64,000 nt of DNA from Phytophthora quininea (Eukaryota > Oomycota > Peronosporomycetes > Peronosporales > Peronosporaceae). The position numbers and the translations under genes are program-made. Below, piece by piece: positions 1-11,634 of this stretch. The notes below the pieces were generated by a model. That model had not been told where the DNA came from, searched no databases, and saw only the letters and a list, made by a program, of their open reading frames with translations. The stretch lies in contig JAAVTG010000579.1 of NCBI GenBank assembly GCA_011947345.1, forward strand, positions 372,001-436,000, in the 5' to 3' direction. Within the stretch, counting starts at the first letter, position 1. Each line of letters starts with the position of its first letter.

Positions 1-2454
1 TTCGCGGATTTCGAGATACGCTGGGTCGTTCTCAAAGTCCACAGGAATCTGCATCCCCGTGACAGGGTCGATCTTAGGGATGCCAAAGCCGACTTTCATG
101 ACGGTGACGTCGAACGTGTACACGGTGAGTGGTGTGTCAACTCCTCGGATACTCATGCGATCCATCTTTCTCAAGAAGCGACGAGCTCCTGGAGATATAA
201 GTGACGCCAGCCAGTGCGAGATGTTGATGGGGTCATGAACATCTTAGATCCAGCCTCCAATCGATCCGCCATCTCGACGTGCGGAGAAATATACGTGGCG
301 TCGATCTTGAAGCGAGAGCCGATAGCACCTTCGACAGCCCAACCAACGTGCATGCCGAAGCCCATCTTGATACGGAAGGCGGGGCCAAAGCGCTTGACCA
401 CAGCGTCCTTGGTCAAGTACTCGGTGAGCGGGCCGTCGGTGTTGGCGTTATCCAGGTCGATCATGCATTTGATAAAAGCTGTGAGTGCACTGTCGGCCAT
501 CTCGGTCGGCGTGATACGACGCAACTTGGAGCCGGCGCCAGCGTTCGGTGGACAAGTGACCGATTGATTACTTGAACTCGATCCTCTTCCGTTGGGGTGT
601 CCGTGAACCGTGAAAAGCTCGCAAGCTCACCGTCGCAAATTTTCCACGAAAGCAGGAAGGCGTCGCCGACATTCTTGTTGGCCATGCCGTAGTAGTGGTG
701 GGTTCCCGTGTGCATGATGTCGCCCAGCTTGTTCACGTACACCATGACTTCTTCTTGGAGGCATTCGGTGGTGTCGGTGAACTGGCGGATATCACAAAAG
801 CCGTAAATGGCCGTGATTTTCTTGCCTGGCAGCATCGGGTCCAAGTCTCCCGACCCCATGTTCTTGCCAATGATGTCTGCACCTGCAGCACCAAAGCCGA
901 CTTGCATGAGACGACCAACTTTCGACAGGGTGAGCTCCAGCAACGCCGTCTCGAAACCCTGCTCCTTTGCGTTCTTGCGGATCTCATCGCTGTTTCCGCT
1001 CTGCACCGTCGCCAATGGGTTTTCAGATAACTTCTTGACGATATCCATCATCCGCTCGATCGGGTCCAGCACTAACACGCGAGCTGTGCGGACGAAGGAA
1101 GAAGAGCCCACGACAAGAACGACAATGATGAAAAAGGTCTTCAAAATGTTGTACGACGCGGCAGATGAGCTCGTGCTGGAGATGTCGAAGATGGCGATGC
1201 TCATGCAGTTACTGGTACTGTCTCCAGTGTCGACTGAAATGAAGTTGGTGTTGAAACATCCGTACGCCTTCACGATGTTGACTTCATTGTATCGGAATTT
1301 GTTCATCACAGCAGAGTAGCTAGACATCAAGTTGTCTGCATCCCAGTTGTTGGAGGGTTTACAGTCAAGTTGTGCGGGGCGCCAGGCGAGCCGTTGGGCT
1401 GAAATCGGAGCGATTGAATATCCGCGAGCAACTGGTCGCTCGACACGTTGGTCATCTGCATGTACACCAGTAAACCGGCATCTCGAACGTACCCGAAGAG
1501 AAGGCGTTCATATTCGATGCTTTGAGCAATGGTGCTGCCAGTCAACCCCGAAGACACGAGCATGTGGATGATTCGCAGACCGTAGTCCTGGTAGTGATAC
1601 TCTTCTTGAGTGTAGCCGCCGTCGAAAACCGGTAGCAACATGACCAGAAACAGCACGAGAATGACCACCCGCTGCACCGTCACCTCGCCCATTTTGCTGC
1701 CCACTTTGCTCTCTTGCAGCGCGTCGACGTTCTCGTTGTCTTTCCTGTTCTTCCACTTGAGGATCTTGACCACTCGAAAGAGTCGAACAGCTCGCACGAC
1801 ACGCACGATTCGACCTGCTTTACTGCCAGCTTTCGTGGCTTTGCTGGCTTTGGCCGCCGTTCTGTTAGTGTTGGTGCCGATAATTTGCGACCAGACCCAG
1901 CCGATGTCTGGCAGCACAGACGTCGCGATGAGGTCCAACATGAAGTAGAAGCTCAAGACGTAGCCTGGTTTGGCGTAGCACGAGGCGATGAACTCGAACG
2001 AGAAAAGCGCAAGGCAAATGGTGGCCAGCGAGTAGAACCCGTTGTCCGCCGAGATCGTAAACAACGACAGTCGAATGTCATCTCCGAATAGTGCGTACAC
2101 CGTCACGACCAGCATCATGATCGTGAACCATTTCGAGTCCAGCAACGTTAGAACGGCGCGCTTGCGAGCTGCCTGCAGAGCTGCTTGCGCTGGCGTCAAC
2201 GGCTTCTGATGCAACTTGAACGGGAGTTTATGTCCTGGCGGAGTTAACTTCTTGTTGGTCGGGATTTTCGGCGTCAATGTTGCATCTGGGTTGGCGTGCG
2301 TGACCTCCGGCGACACCCGATGGTTCCCGCTTGAGGCGCCGATCATTTGCTTCACTTGCGTTTTGCAGGTGTTATTGATCTCTTGACTGCAAGAATGAGC
2401 AGCACTGAGGAAGAAGTCCGTTTTGGAGCTAGCCGTTTTCCCCTGCAAGTCCAT
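1..2454 (-). CDS. Voltage-sensor-like class III adenylyl/guanylyl cyclase, 3' end beyond window
   Basis: Membrane nucleotide cyclase, expected to make cAMP or cGMP. The ATG is at 2454; the first about 110 residues are soluble, then come helices resembling S1-S5 of an ion-transport domain, including an S4-like segment with Arg every third position (RIVRVVRAVRLFRVVKIL, near residue 215). A long extracellular-like loop with N-glycosylation sequons and no potassium-pore signature follows, then one more helix and a HAMP-like linker. The catalytic domain has the first metal-binding Asp in FCDIRQFT and the second in NKNVGDAFLL. The later VEMADRLEA segment keeps the Arg but has Glu where Asn is usual. 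Reading frame is offset near 1327, 545 and 240, although similarity continues across each; I read these as sequence errors. Coding continues to base 1. Architecture recalls alveolate channel-cyclases; substrate cannot be told. Confidence 0.8.
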
Positions 2455-2837
2455 CTAAATATTAATAGCCGAGTCCTCAATGAAGGCGCAAAAAAGTAAA
2501 TGCCTTCGTTTGTATGACTATTTTCTACTACGTAGTATAGAGATTGACAAAAGGAGCAAGAGATTGCCAATGCTCGACACGCTAGAGTCTGTCCACGACA
2601 CCCAACACTCGGAATCGGAAGACAACTCGCGAGACTATTCGTCTTCTCATCCGAACCGACGCAGCATACGACGCGGTGCTGGGCTCTCCGCTGTTCAGTT
2701 GTCCAGACATAACATGATTAATATTTGAGCTCCCCGGCAAGAGCAGTGCAGTCAACGTACCCGATGAGGGCTCCGACTCGCCCTGGGTCTGTGACTGCGA
2801 TTGCGAGTAGCCCTCTTCACCTGCACGACAAACAGAC
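2455..2837. other. Intergenic, no gene seen
   Basis: Presumed 5' region of the cyclase on the left and 3' region of PSF2 on the right. A Ser-rich open frame on the minus strand (2582-2863) overlaps the last PSF2 exon in a different frame and has no recognisable features. Confidence 0.5.
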
Positions 2838-3791
2838 TCAGTACACGAGCAACATAACCGCACGTGGATCCGTACGTGTGCTTTCGGTGAGCTGCGAGAG
2901 GCGGTAAAATTGGTCCAGGGACTGCGTCACAACAACCCACACTACGTTAGACAAATCCACGCCACAGAATGTTCACAAGAGCTAACCGTACCCCAATCAT
3001 GAACTCGCGAACCGAGTTGATCTCCAGCGCCGAAATATTGTTCATGTGAATGGCAAAGGCCGTGCCTCCGCCCTGCACGTCCCCAGCGATCTTAGACAGA
3101 CCGTTGCGGATTTTGTCTTGCCGCACGTTTTGCAGGTCTTCCAGCAGAGAACGAATGTGTTCTCCCTGCTCCAAGTCCTCTGGAGCACTGCATCCACGTA
3201 TCCACGTACATAATCGTATCAGGAAAACCTTTACCAAAACAAAGAGAGCGACCACCAACTTTTTAGCAAGAGGGAGGCCACCTCCAAGTAATGGAACGGC
3301 AGCTCTTCGAACACCTCACTCGCCTTCTCTCGCTCCAGTCTTGATGTGAGATAATCTGTAGCATCACACATAATAAACATAATTTGTCCAGGACTGGACT
3401 ACAATACTAATAGTAGAAAAAGGTATTCCCTCACCGACAGAAAGCCACGAAGGCGGCAAAATTCGGCATTTGTTAAGCTGCTTGAGCATAATCGCCAGCC
3501 ACAGCGGTACTTGCGCTACGATTCCTGGCTGGAAAGGTCCGAAGTCGCCCTGCAAGCATATTATTTTCACTTTACTACAACTTATTTTTATGTATGTAGT
3601 ATGTAGCCTTACGCTAATGAGATGAAGCTTGTCATCCTCGCGCAGCTGAAAGTGCGGCAGGATGCCAATTAATTCCTGCTCCGCCTAAAGAAACACATAG
3701 AATCACGTTATAACCTGGGCGATAATTTAGCTGCGTTGGTCTTGCGGCGGCGTACCAGGAACTCGGTCTCGCTGGCGGTCAGACTCGCCAT
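2838..3791 (-). CDS. PSF2: GINS complex subunit PSF2
   Basis: Subunit of the GINS tetramer, which joins CDC45 and MCM2-7 to form the replicative helicase in the nucleus. I assemble six exons: 3756-3791, 3613-3684, 3435-3549, 3256-3355, 2992-3187 and 2838-2921. All introns are GT-AG and the frame is kept throughout, giving 200 residues (about 185 in animals). Family landmarks are [20 protein letters not shown], then KCRILPP, then [17 protein letters not shown], then [10 protein letters not shown] and a C-terminal SLDQFYRL helix. The start is ATG at 3791 with a 12-residue first exon. No frame break is needed, which shows that small-intron models work well here. No E2F-type site was seen just upstream. 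Function is inferred from strong family similarity. Confidence 0.92.
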
Positions 3792-4061
3792 TACAAAATA
3801 TAATATTTGCTTGAATAGAAAAAGCGATAATATCGTTTAGGTTAAGTTTAAACTTATCTTAACTTAAGCGATTCTTGATCGATATCTTCAGGTTAATGAA
3901 GAGCGTAGCAGAAGTACTTCAGGTTGTAGCATTATTGTTTTTATTGCAGTAGAGGAGACCGCAAGGTAGTGGAGCAGGTCCCCCAAAATCCTCGAGGGTG
4001 ATCGAGTCCAGTGTCTGAAAACTTTCTCTATTCTGGCCAGCTACTTACATGCGTAATGGTA

Positions 4062-4913
4062 CTATGTATCAGAGCACTCATTTCGAAGCGCGCGGGTTTC
4101 TCTTGCAGCAACAGCTTCGGCAAAGCTCGCGAGTTCGGATTCGTTGGCTGGTGGGAGGTTACTGCCATAAAGTGCAAAGAGCTCGGCGGAAGTAAATCCA
4201 CTGAAGAACTCGGCCGATTTTTCCGTGCACGAAGCGCAGAAGGCCAGTCGGTTGCTGCATGTGGAGCAACCTTGAAGAAGATGCACGAACTCGGCGTGTG
4301 TTGAGACGAAATGGCTCGCAGGAGAAAATTTTCGTATCAACCACTCGAGTTCGCCCTTGTCTGCCATCGACACGAAAAATAACACGGAAAAAGATTAGCT
4401 GTTGCTGGTACTTCAAACAATGTGAAGTGATTATCACCTCGAACGACGTTGTCGTTGCCTCTGTCTTGGTCAAGGAAAGCGAGGTCGTCCTGTCCTTCAA
4501 GAGTGAAATTGTGATGTCGACGCTGCTTGGATTTGCAAATCGTCTTTAGCTGGCGATCGCACTGATCCTTCACTTGCAGCGCTCTCTGGAGTTTCTTGGA
4601 TGGCGACGACCTAGCATTCCCAGCGTTTCCATTCGTGATGTCCTTATTGTCGCTGAGCTGCTTGCTGGTGAATACGCTCCCACCTTTTGGGGAACAAAGC
4701 TACTAAAATCTGAGGGAGTAAGTGTGCGTCGACTGGATGGGGTTCTGTGATCGCTGGTTAGCACGAATACAAGACAAACTCCTAATTCCATTCATGAGTA
4801 TACCTGGATGACTTCGATTCTTTCATCAGCACATCGGAGCTCGTACGTGCTCGGCGCATCGTCGGCTGCACATCCGTCGCTAACTCAATTGCGCCGTCAG
4901 TAATTAGTTCCAT
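4062..4913 (-). CDS. Hypothetical Cys-rich protein, multi-exon
   Basis: Not recognised. A chain of exons is supported: ATG at 4913 (MELITDGAIELATD), a GT-AG intron to about 4706, a Lys/Arg-rich stretch (SSPSKKLQRALQVKDQ), a second intron at about 4436-4360, and a C-terminal exon ending at 4062. That last exon contains CSTCSNRLAFCASC, a tight CxxC...CxxC cluster that could bind zinc, followed by an acidic helical tail. One single-base offset near 4690, in a CCCCAAAA run, is needed to join exon 2. It lies downstream of and parallel to the EGF-repeat gene. Exon joining is my inference; the cysteine cluster is seen directly. Confidence 0.5.
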
Positions 4914-4975
4914 GACGGTTGAAAACAAGCAGCACTCAACCAAGAATTGGTCAGAACACGAAGAAACTTTGACCT

Positions 4976-7564
4976 CTATTTTTGCTGGTCAATCTCATTT
5001 CTTGTCCTGACCCACATACTTGACTTTTGTAAAATGTCGCCGCAGTCGCCGCGCTCGCCGTGATTTCCGCGACCGTCACTACTGCCGTACCCGAACGAGC
5101 ACATGCAAGTTCCTAACTCGTAGTTGCAGTATCCTCGGTTAGAACAAACTGCGTTTTCTTTGGTTCCTTGTTGGCTTGTGAATGGACCGATCGCAACCCC
5201 ATTATCAGCGACCGTAAGGGTCCCAGCACCGCCGATAGATGTTAAACCCGAGATGGAAGTTCGGAACGCCGGGATATCGCCATGATCCAATGGGAACGTC
5301 ACCGAGATAATATTTGCCGTCGATGCAGTAGGCGCCGAGCAGGCTTGAGTTCCAGAGGAATACTCCACAACGGGACCATCAAACCCGAAGGAACTGATGA
5401 GGATATCTTGAAGCGTAGCGGCCGGAGCATCAAACGGAATTTGTGTCGACTTGGAGGTGCGGTATCGAAGGTAGAAGTAGCCCCGGTTGCTGTACACTGC
5501 AACAACTGAATTTCATCCACTTGGCCAGTCGTAACAGGGTCATCTCCCCGCGGACACGACCCTGGATAAGTATCCCAAAGGCGTCAGCAATACAAACATG
5601 CTGCAACACGATGGAAGCTACTTACTCTGATTGCAGTCGTAGCCCTCATAGCCGGGATCGCATTTGCAACCCAAGATGGAGTCGCGGTCATATGTGAGTG
5701 GATTGTTGGGGTCGGCGCCGTAGTCAAACCGCAACGACGGCAGATCCACGTCAGCTTCCAACGAAAGCTGCCGAATGCTCATGCAGCGTCCATGGCCACT
5801 GCAGTCTGGATGACCAGGGCACTTCACTACAAGACAAGATCGTCAGAAGAGTTGTAGCAGTCGCACTTGTCTCGACAATACTTACTGAATTGGCAAGCCG
5901 CACCGTCGAAAGGACTATAGCATGAGCACTCTCCGGCTACTCGATCACATATCCCAACATCCGAGCAAGTCGTCCACTGGTTGTGGGCAGTGACGCTAGA
6001 TGACGGTGCACTGAACCATGATGGCCCGGTTGGACATGTACCTGGCGGGGAAAAGGTTAACGGCGAATTGAGACTCACGGCAAGTAAAAAAATACTTACG
6101 AGCAGAGCAGTCCCCGTTCGTCCAGCCTTTCTCGCAGATGCATTTGTAGGATGGCGAGCCTGTGCAGTAGCCGTGACCGCTGCACGCGAGCTCGCCGACG
6201 CAGGATACTATAGGTCCGGCGTACATATTCTTGTTATTGGCACTCCCGCAGTCGCCTCGCGTGCCTGGGTTCCCGTATCCGTCGCTGGATCGGTAACCAG
6301 GCATGGGGTAGACGTAACACGCACACTGCCCAAATTCTAAGGCGAGATGGCATCCAAGCGTAAGTCATCTAGATTACATGTGTCGTCAAATCAAATACCA
6401 ACCATAATTGCACTCTCCCCGATTGCTGCAAAATGCCCATTCCTTGGTGCCTTGAACTGACATTCGTCCACCCAAAGGGGAACCTCCAGAAGCGACCATG
6501 ACAGCGCCACCAGTGAGAGTGACAACATTGTTTAGAGCACTGAAGGCCCTGATGGCGGGCTGACTGTGAAAACACACATAAAAACATCGTTAGAGATGGA
6601 GTCCAACACTGAAATAGTAAAGACGTACGGTCGAAGTCGTATAGAAACTCGATCATCACTGTGGCAGGGGCTCTATTGTTGCAGACAGTCGTTGTAGTCC
6701 CCGCGAACGTGACCTTCACACCAGACATGGTGTTGAGCTTAGCGAGGATCGACGAAAGCTGGGTCGCCGTTGAGTCGAAGGGGACTTTTGTGCCGGTGCC
6801 TTTGAAATACAGGTAGAAGAATCCTCCGGTGGCTGTGCACTGCAGAATTTGCACCTCGTTCTTCTGCCCGGTGGTGAGCGGGTCGTCTCCTCTCGGACAG
6901 GCCTCTACCAAAGCAAACAGACAAATGGTTAGAATCAAAACCCAATCGACTATTTCCTACGCCACGTACTCAGAGAGCAGTCGTATCCGTAGTATCCCTT
7001 CTGACACTTGCAGCCGTAGATCATTTCAGCGTCCCAAACGCCGTCGTAAATCGGGTCCGACCCGATCGCATACGACGCCGACAATTGCTTCAGTGACAGG
7101 CAGCTTCCTGCGTCCTCACACGCATTGCTACACGCCACTGCATAAGGACATAGTTAGCGTCAGAATCTGCCTCATCCAATGCAGTCACGCACTCCGTTGG
7201 CAAGCGGAGCCTACGAATCCTTGGTCGCATGTGCACTGGCCGCTCTGACGGTCGCACACGCCCTTGTTGCTGCACTCGACGGGGTAATGCGCATCGTCCG
7301 TCGCTCTGGCTGGAGCTACCCACGCAGGACCAAGAGGACAGCGATCTGGAATAAATACACAGAAGGTTTAGCATCTAATCCCGCCGGGTGCCAATCCAAC
7401 GCCTCACGTTGAGAGCAGTCGAAGCCGAAATGTCGGTCGTCGCACTCGCACAAGTTCTGACTGTTGCATTTGCCGTAGCCCGAGCAAATCTTGCTATTGT
7501 ACGTGCCTCGAGGGCACGCAGCGTCCGCCACAGCCAACAGCGCAAGCAGCAGCAGCAGCTTCAT
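4976..7564 (-). CDS. Secreted EGF-like repeat protein
   Basis: Probable cell-surface or extracellular protein of unknown ligand. A signal peptide (MKLLLLLALLAVADA) starts at 7564. Seven or more small GT-AG introns separate Cys-rich modules such as CSGYGKCNSQNLCECDDRHF and CSNKGVCDRQSGQCTCDQGF, typical of EGF-like folds. Modules occur in a repeating order: EGF-like, then a C-x-LxQL...GCKCxxGYxGYDC block, then a CPRGDDPxTTGQ block with CTATG and a VPFD-like beta region, then QGTKExAxCSNRG. This set occurs twice (about 7150-6370 and 5830-4976), indicating internal duplication. One frame offset near 5485 in a GGGG run breaks the second CTATG block. No transmembrane helix was seen before the stop at 4976. 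Similar EGF-repeat proteins are common in oomycetes; the specific function is unknown. Confidence 0.75.
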
Positions 7565-7737
7565 ACCGAAAAGTCAACTTCAACTTTTTATTTGGTAACG
7601 GATGGTACACCAACTTTACACAAATTGCACTTCTTCGTAATTACGTGTCTTTATAAAATATCTGACTTTTTACGCTCGCCGTGGGCCACCACAAGGAAGA
7701 GATCGTCGCCGCTTAGATTCCCCACTGATCCGCCACC

Positions 7738-9416
7738 ATGTCGATGGTCTTTGACGAGTACGGCCGCCCCTTCATCATCCTGCGGGACCAAGAGCAGAAG
7801 GAGCGCATCAAGGGCGTCGAGGCCATCAAGGTACGGCCCCCAAACTCTCTCTACAACGTATAAAATCCTTAAAACTAACAGTGACACATTTTCCTTAGAG
7901 CAATATCCTGGCGGCCAGGACGGTCTCCAGCCTGCTGCGCACCTCGCTGGGCCCCCGCGGCATGGACAAGATGATGGTCAGCCAGGACGGAGACGTGACC
8001 ATCTCGAACGACGGCGCCACGATCCTGGAGCAGATGCAGGTTGAGCACCGTGTAGCTCATCTGTTGGTGGAGCTGTCCAAGTCCCAGGACGACGAGATCG
8101 GAGACGGCACCACTGGTGTGGTGGTCCTGGCTGGCGCTCTGCTGGAGCAGGCCGAGAAGCTGCTGGCCCACGGCCTGCACCCGATGAGAATCGCCGACGG
8201 CTTTGAGGAGGCCTGCGAGATCGCCTGCAAGCACTTGGACCAGATCGGAGACGTGATCCAATTCGACGAAAAGGACGCCACCCCACTGGTGGAGACGGCC
8301 ATGACGACGCTGTCTAGCAAGATCGTCAACAAGTACAAGCGCCAGATGGCGCAGATCGCCGTGGACGCCGTCATGAAGGTAGCCAACTTCGAGACGAGAG
8401 ACGTCAACTTCGACCTGATCAAGATGGAGGGCAAACCCGGCGGCACTCTGGGCGAGACGGCGCTGATCAACGGCATTGTGATCGACAAGGACTTCTCGCA
8501 CCCGCAGATGCCCAAGGAGGTCAAGGACGCCAAGATGTGCATCCTCACGTGTCCCTTTGAGCCGCCAAAGCCCAAGACTAAGCACAAACTAGACATTACC
8601 AGCGTCGAGGCGTACGAGAAGCTCTACCAGCAGGAACAGGAGTACTTTAAGACCATGATCAAGCAGGTTAAGGACAGCGGCGCCAACCTGGTCATTTGCC
8701 AGTGGGGCTTCGACGACGAGGCCAACCACTTGCTGCTGCAGAACGAGCTGCCGGCTGTGCGCTGGGTGGGAGGCGTCGAGCTGGAACTGATTGCCATCGC
8801 TACTGGCGGACGCATCGTGCCGCGCTTCTCGGAGCTCACAGCCGAGAAGCTGGGTCGTGCTGGCACCGTGCGTGAGGTGGCATTCGGCACCACGAAGGAG
8901 CGCATGCTGGTGATTGAGGACTGCGCGAGCTCAGACGCTATCACGGTGCTGGTGCGCGGCGGCAACAAGATGATCGTCGACGAGGCCAAGCGATCGCTGC
9001 ACGACGCCATGTGCGTGACTCGCAACCTGATCAAGAACAACCGCATTGTGTACGGTGGCGGTGCCGCCGAGATTGCCTGCGGTATCGCTGTGCGCGAGCA
9101 CGCCGACGAGACAACGGGCATCGAGCAGTACGCTATCCGAGGCTTCGCTGACGCTCTGGAGGATATCCCCATGGCGCTGGCGGAGAACAGCGGCCTGAGC
9201 CCCATCGACTCGCTCTCGGCTGTCCGTGCCCAGCAGATTTCCGAAAAGAACCCGCGACTCGGCATTGACTGCAACTCGTCCGGCACGAACGACATGAAGG
9301 AGCAGCAGGTGTTCGAGACGCTCATCGGCAAGCAGCAGCAGCTGCAGCTCGCGACGCAGGTCGTGCGGATGATTCTCAAGATCGATGATGTCATTATTGA
9401 AGGCTCGTACGCGTAG
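7738..9416 (+). CDS. CCT5: T-complex protein 1 subunit epsilon
   Basis: Subunit of the cytosolic chaperonin TRiC/CCT, which folds actin, tubulin and other proteins with ATP. Two exons, 7738-7830 and 7899-9416, give 536 residues, the normal family size. The N-terminus [20 protein letters not shown] is epsilon-specific. Group II chaperonin motifs include [41 protein letters not shown] (with the catalytic GDGTT) and [17 protein letters not shown] near the C-terminus. The ATG has a CCACC context. It is divergent from the EGF-repeat gene with about 170 bp between starts. The frame is fully intact, and it is the best-conserved gene in the window. Codon use is strongly GC-ending, in keeping with high expression. 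Confidence 0.97.
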
Positions 9417-9512
9417 ACCATGCAAAGCCCTTAATCTACTGCCGCCAAAGCGCAACAAAGTGTGTTCCCAACCGAGAGCTGCGCTGGCGGCGGAACAAAT
9501 GAAGGTTTTAGT

Positions 9513-9757
9513 TTATAGGTGGTCTTGTGCTCTGAACTTGTGGACTAACTTGTTATCTCTCGGTCCCTCTGCAAGGCTGAGTGAACTCAAGTACCCAGAT
9601 CCGTTCGATCCGTAGTCCGATGCGTTGTACGATGGCGCCTCAGCAAATTCACTTGGCTCTGGAACTGGGTTTTGGTTTTCAGCAGTATGATAGCGATGAT
9701 TTGAATGACACCTAGCACAGCAAAGAGGACGATCGCGATACATTTGACGAGCTGCGT
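9513..9757 (-). pseudogene. Short secreted peptide gene, member 1 (start lost, frame offset)
   Basis: Member of the island's small secreted peptide family. It shows the family signal sequence QLVKCIAIVLFAVLGVIQII and then, in the next frame, a mature region with NPVPEPSEF and a Gly/Ser/Tyr tail. The family ATG is replaced by ACG at 9755-9757, and the frame is offset by one base near 9690. An upstream in-frame ATG exists but would hide the signal sequence inside a longer protein. It is either a decayed copy or a real gene with sequence errors; the preserved mature region argues that decay is recent. Confidence 0.45.
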
Positions 9758-9802
9758 CTCGCCCTCCTTAACGGTGGGCTCTTGCGCTGTGGCTTGCGCC
9801 GA

Positions 9803-9825
9803 CGTTTCGAATCGGAAAATGAAAA
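9803..9825 (-). promoter_or_regulatory. Oomycete core promoter-like element
   Basis: On the minus strand it reads TTTTCATTTTCCGATTCGAA, matching the oomycete initiator plus flanking element (TCATTTYNC followed by an ATT box). It lies about 45-70 nt upstream of peptide member 1. Confidence 0.5.
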
Positions 9826-9900
9826 CCTGAAAAATTTTATGTTTGCGAGTTGCCATGTAAAGATCGATCGGCGCATCGCTCATCGCAACCAACGGAAACT

Positions 9901-10203
9901 TCAAAGGAAATGAATGATGACGGGCGACTCACAGAGTTTGGCGTAGCCCAAACTCTGTAGCGGTGCTGTGAGCGTCTTGGGAACCCAATGCTGTTTCTTT
10001 TTCGTTGTTACTTCCCCACCTTCTTCATTGAAGCCCATCCAGCTCACGAGCGTCACCCGGGAGCTGAAGCAGAAGCCTGCTGGCGGAATGACTGACCGTA
10101 ATTTTGGTGCCGGACAAGGAACCGCATTTCCAATCGCGGCGACGACGTGAGTCACAGTCCAGACGTTGAAAATGACGATGGTTAGACACTTGGTGAGGTG
10201 CAT
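9901..10203 (-). CDS. Short secreted peptide family, member 2
   Basis: Predicted secreted protein of 100 residues beginning at ATG 10203. The signal peptide MHLTKCLTIVIFNVWTVTHV is clearly of the island family, and NAVPCPAP stands where others have PAPEPS. The C-terminal part (residues 40-100) is unlike the other members and may be read in a shifted frame, because family proteins usually end within 25-40 residues after cleavage. Leader bases before the ATG (AAGACCAACAGG) resemble those of the member at 23.7 kb. Function unknown; no toxin, protease or enzyme motif is visible. Confidence 0.5.
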   Translation of the reverse strand: MHLTKCLTIVIFNVWTVTHVVAAIGNAVPCPAPKLRSVIPPAGFCFSSRVTLVSWMGFNEEGGEVTTKKKQHWVPKTLTAPLQSLGYAKLCESPVIIHFL

Positions 10204-10497
10204 CCTGTTGGTCTTGTTGATGATCGAGCTATACGGCGTTTTGGCGTTTCTTGGCATGCTGCGAAGTGAGTTCCTATCGAGCTCGAATTCTACTCTTCCA
10301 GTGCTTATGAAGTGCCGCATCACCGGCAACGTTGTTGACGCGGCCGATTATGCGGTACATGGAGTTGGTCCTGTTAACGTTGGCATCGGCTTCGTCGTCT
10401 CTCCACGGATTGCAGGTTGCGTTCGGTTCCAGTTTGAACAGACAACTTGCACGGCGGCTCGTTTCGTCTGGAGCATTTGTTCTAATAAGAAGTATGG

Positions 10498-11573
10498 TTA
10501 GATTTCTGCCGAGCTCTGCTGCAGGAATGCCTCTGCAGGCAGCATTGCGACTCGCTGCCCTCGCTTCCTTTCCCGGTTGAGCTCGACGCAGCGTTGTCGA
10601 GCCTCATCGTACGTGCACGTAACAGCCTCACCGTACTGGGCGAGCTGCCGTCGGTGTCGAAAGTCCGTCAGTGTCGTGTAGAAGATATACTCGCGTTGTA
10701 CGCCTGCAGACTCGGTTGCAACGGCACTGTCGACTTGCTGCTTCAATCGCCTGGCCTCGATGGCTTCCTGCTTCGTCACTCCGCCGTACTGCGCCAATTT
10801 GGCGTCACGTCCTCGCATCTGGAACTGCTCTTGACGAGCGACCATCCCTTGAAAGGCCTGCAACAACGCGTCTTGCACGACTTGACCAGCCTCTTTCGAT
10901 TCCAGCAACACTACGGCTTTTGCTACTGCTTCCAACGTCGACATGCACCCTCCATTGGCTCGCTTCAGAGCATACTTTTAGTACCAAGTTTCCACCATTC
11001 CTCAAGCTGCACGGCTCACCGTCTCAAGTCCCCGTAGATGCTGCGTTGCGGCGTCTCTCCACCGCTCTCTTTGCTGTCCAGACAAATGTACTGTAGAGAC
11101 GCTCCTCTCGCCTCCCAAAGTTGTGCTGCTTGCTCCCAGTGGCTTCTGTTTCGTCGTGCAATTTTCTTGGCCTCTTTCCAGGTGCCATCAATTACTATTA
11201 GCAGCACTCGGTTGGCTCTTTGGTCCGACATTGAGGCCCTCAGCGGCACTGCGTCGTGGTCTGGGAACAGCACCAGGGCAGCGTCGAAGTTGGCGTCTCC
11301 TCCTCCGTACAGCAGCGTGTCCAGCTCCTCACTTGTGCCTGGTCCGCAGTCGCAATCGTCTTGGACCGTCACGACCGTCACGTTCTCAAGCGTCTGCGCC
11401 AATACAGGCACCGACGAGATGGCCGCTCGCCGCTTCTGCTCGTGCGGGTGCTGCAGGACCAGAACGTGCGTCGACTGGGAGGCCACTTTGGTCGCAGGAA
11501 GACTCGCACAGTAGCAGACAGTCGGCGGTCGAGTGCACCGCTGGCACACTTGGCGTCGAGCTCTTTCCACCAT
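10498..11573 (-). CDS. DTW-domain tRNA-uridine aminocarboxypropyltransferase
   Basis: Family enzymes add the acp group from S-adenosylmethionine to uridine in tRNA (DTWD1/DTWD2/TapT). Start at ATG 11573. An N-terminal Cys cluster (CQRCTRPPTVCYC) is followed by the HPHEQKRR segment, and the signature DGTWKEAKKIARRN holds the D-x-T-W motif. The C-terminal part, CMSTLEAVAKAVVLLE, matches the usual STLEAV helix of this family. The two parts are separated by a short GT-AG interval (about 11020-10976, 45 nt) whose phase is one base off, so either an intron plus one sequence error or another small break lies there. About 120 residues extend beyond the usual domain, rich in Gln, Arg and Glu. Confidence 0.8.
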
Positions 11574-11634
11574 CAAACCCGAAATATCATGATATCTATT
11601 GACAATTTTTGATTAGCATCGTCCAGCGTCGACT

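Noticed and set aside
2582..2863. Minus-strand Ser-rich open frame
   Set aside because: Overlaps the last PSF2 exon in another frame; composition is low complexity and no motif is visible.
4976..7564. Animal-type tenascin or teneurin
   Set aside because: Only the EGF cysteine spacing is shared; the CPRGDDP/CTATG modules and the absence of FN3 or YD repeats argue against orthology.
7875..9458. Long minus-strand open frames opposite CCT5 (up to 265 codons)
   Set aside because: They mirror a GC-biased, fully conserved CCT5 coding sequence and show no domain or start context of their own.
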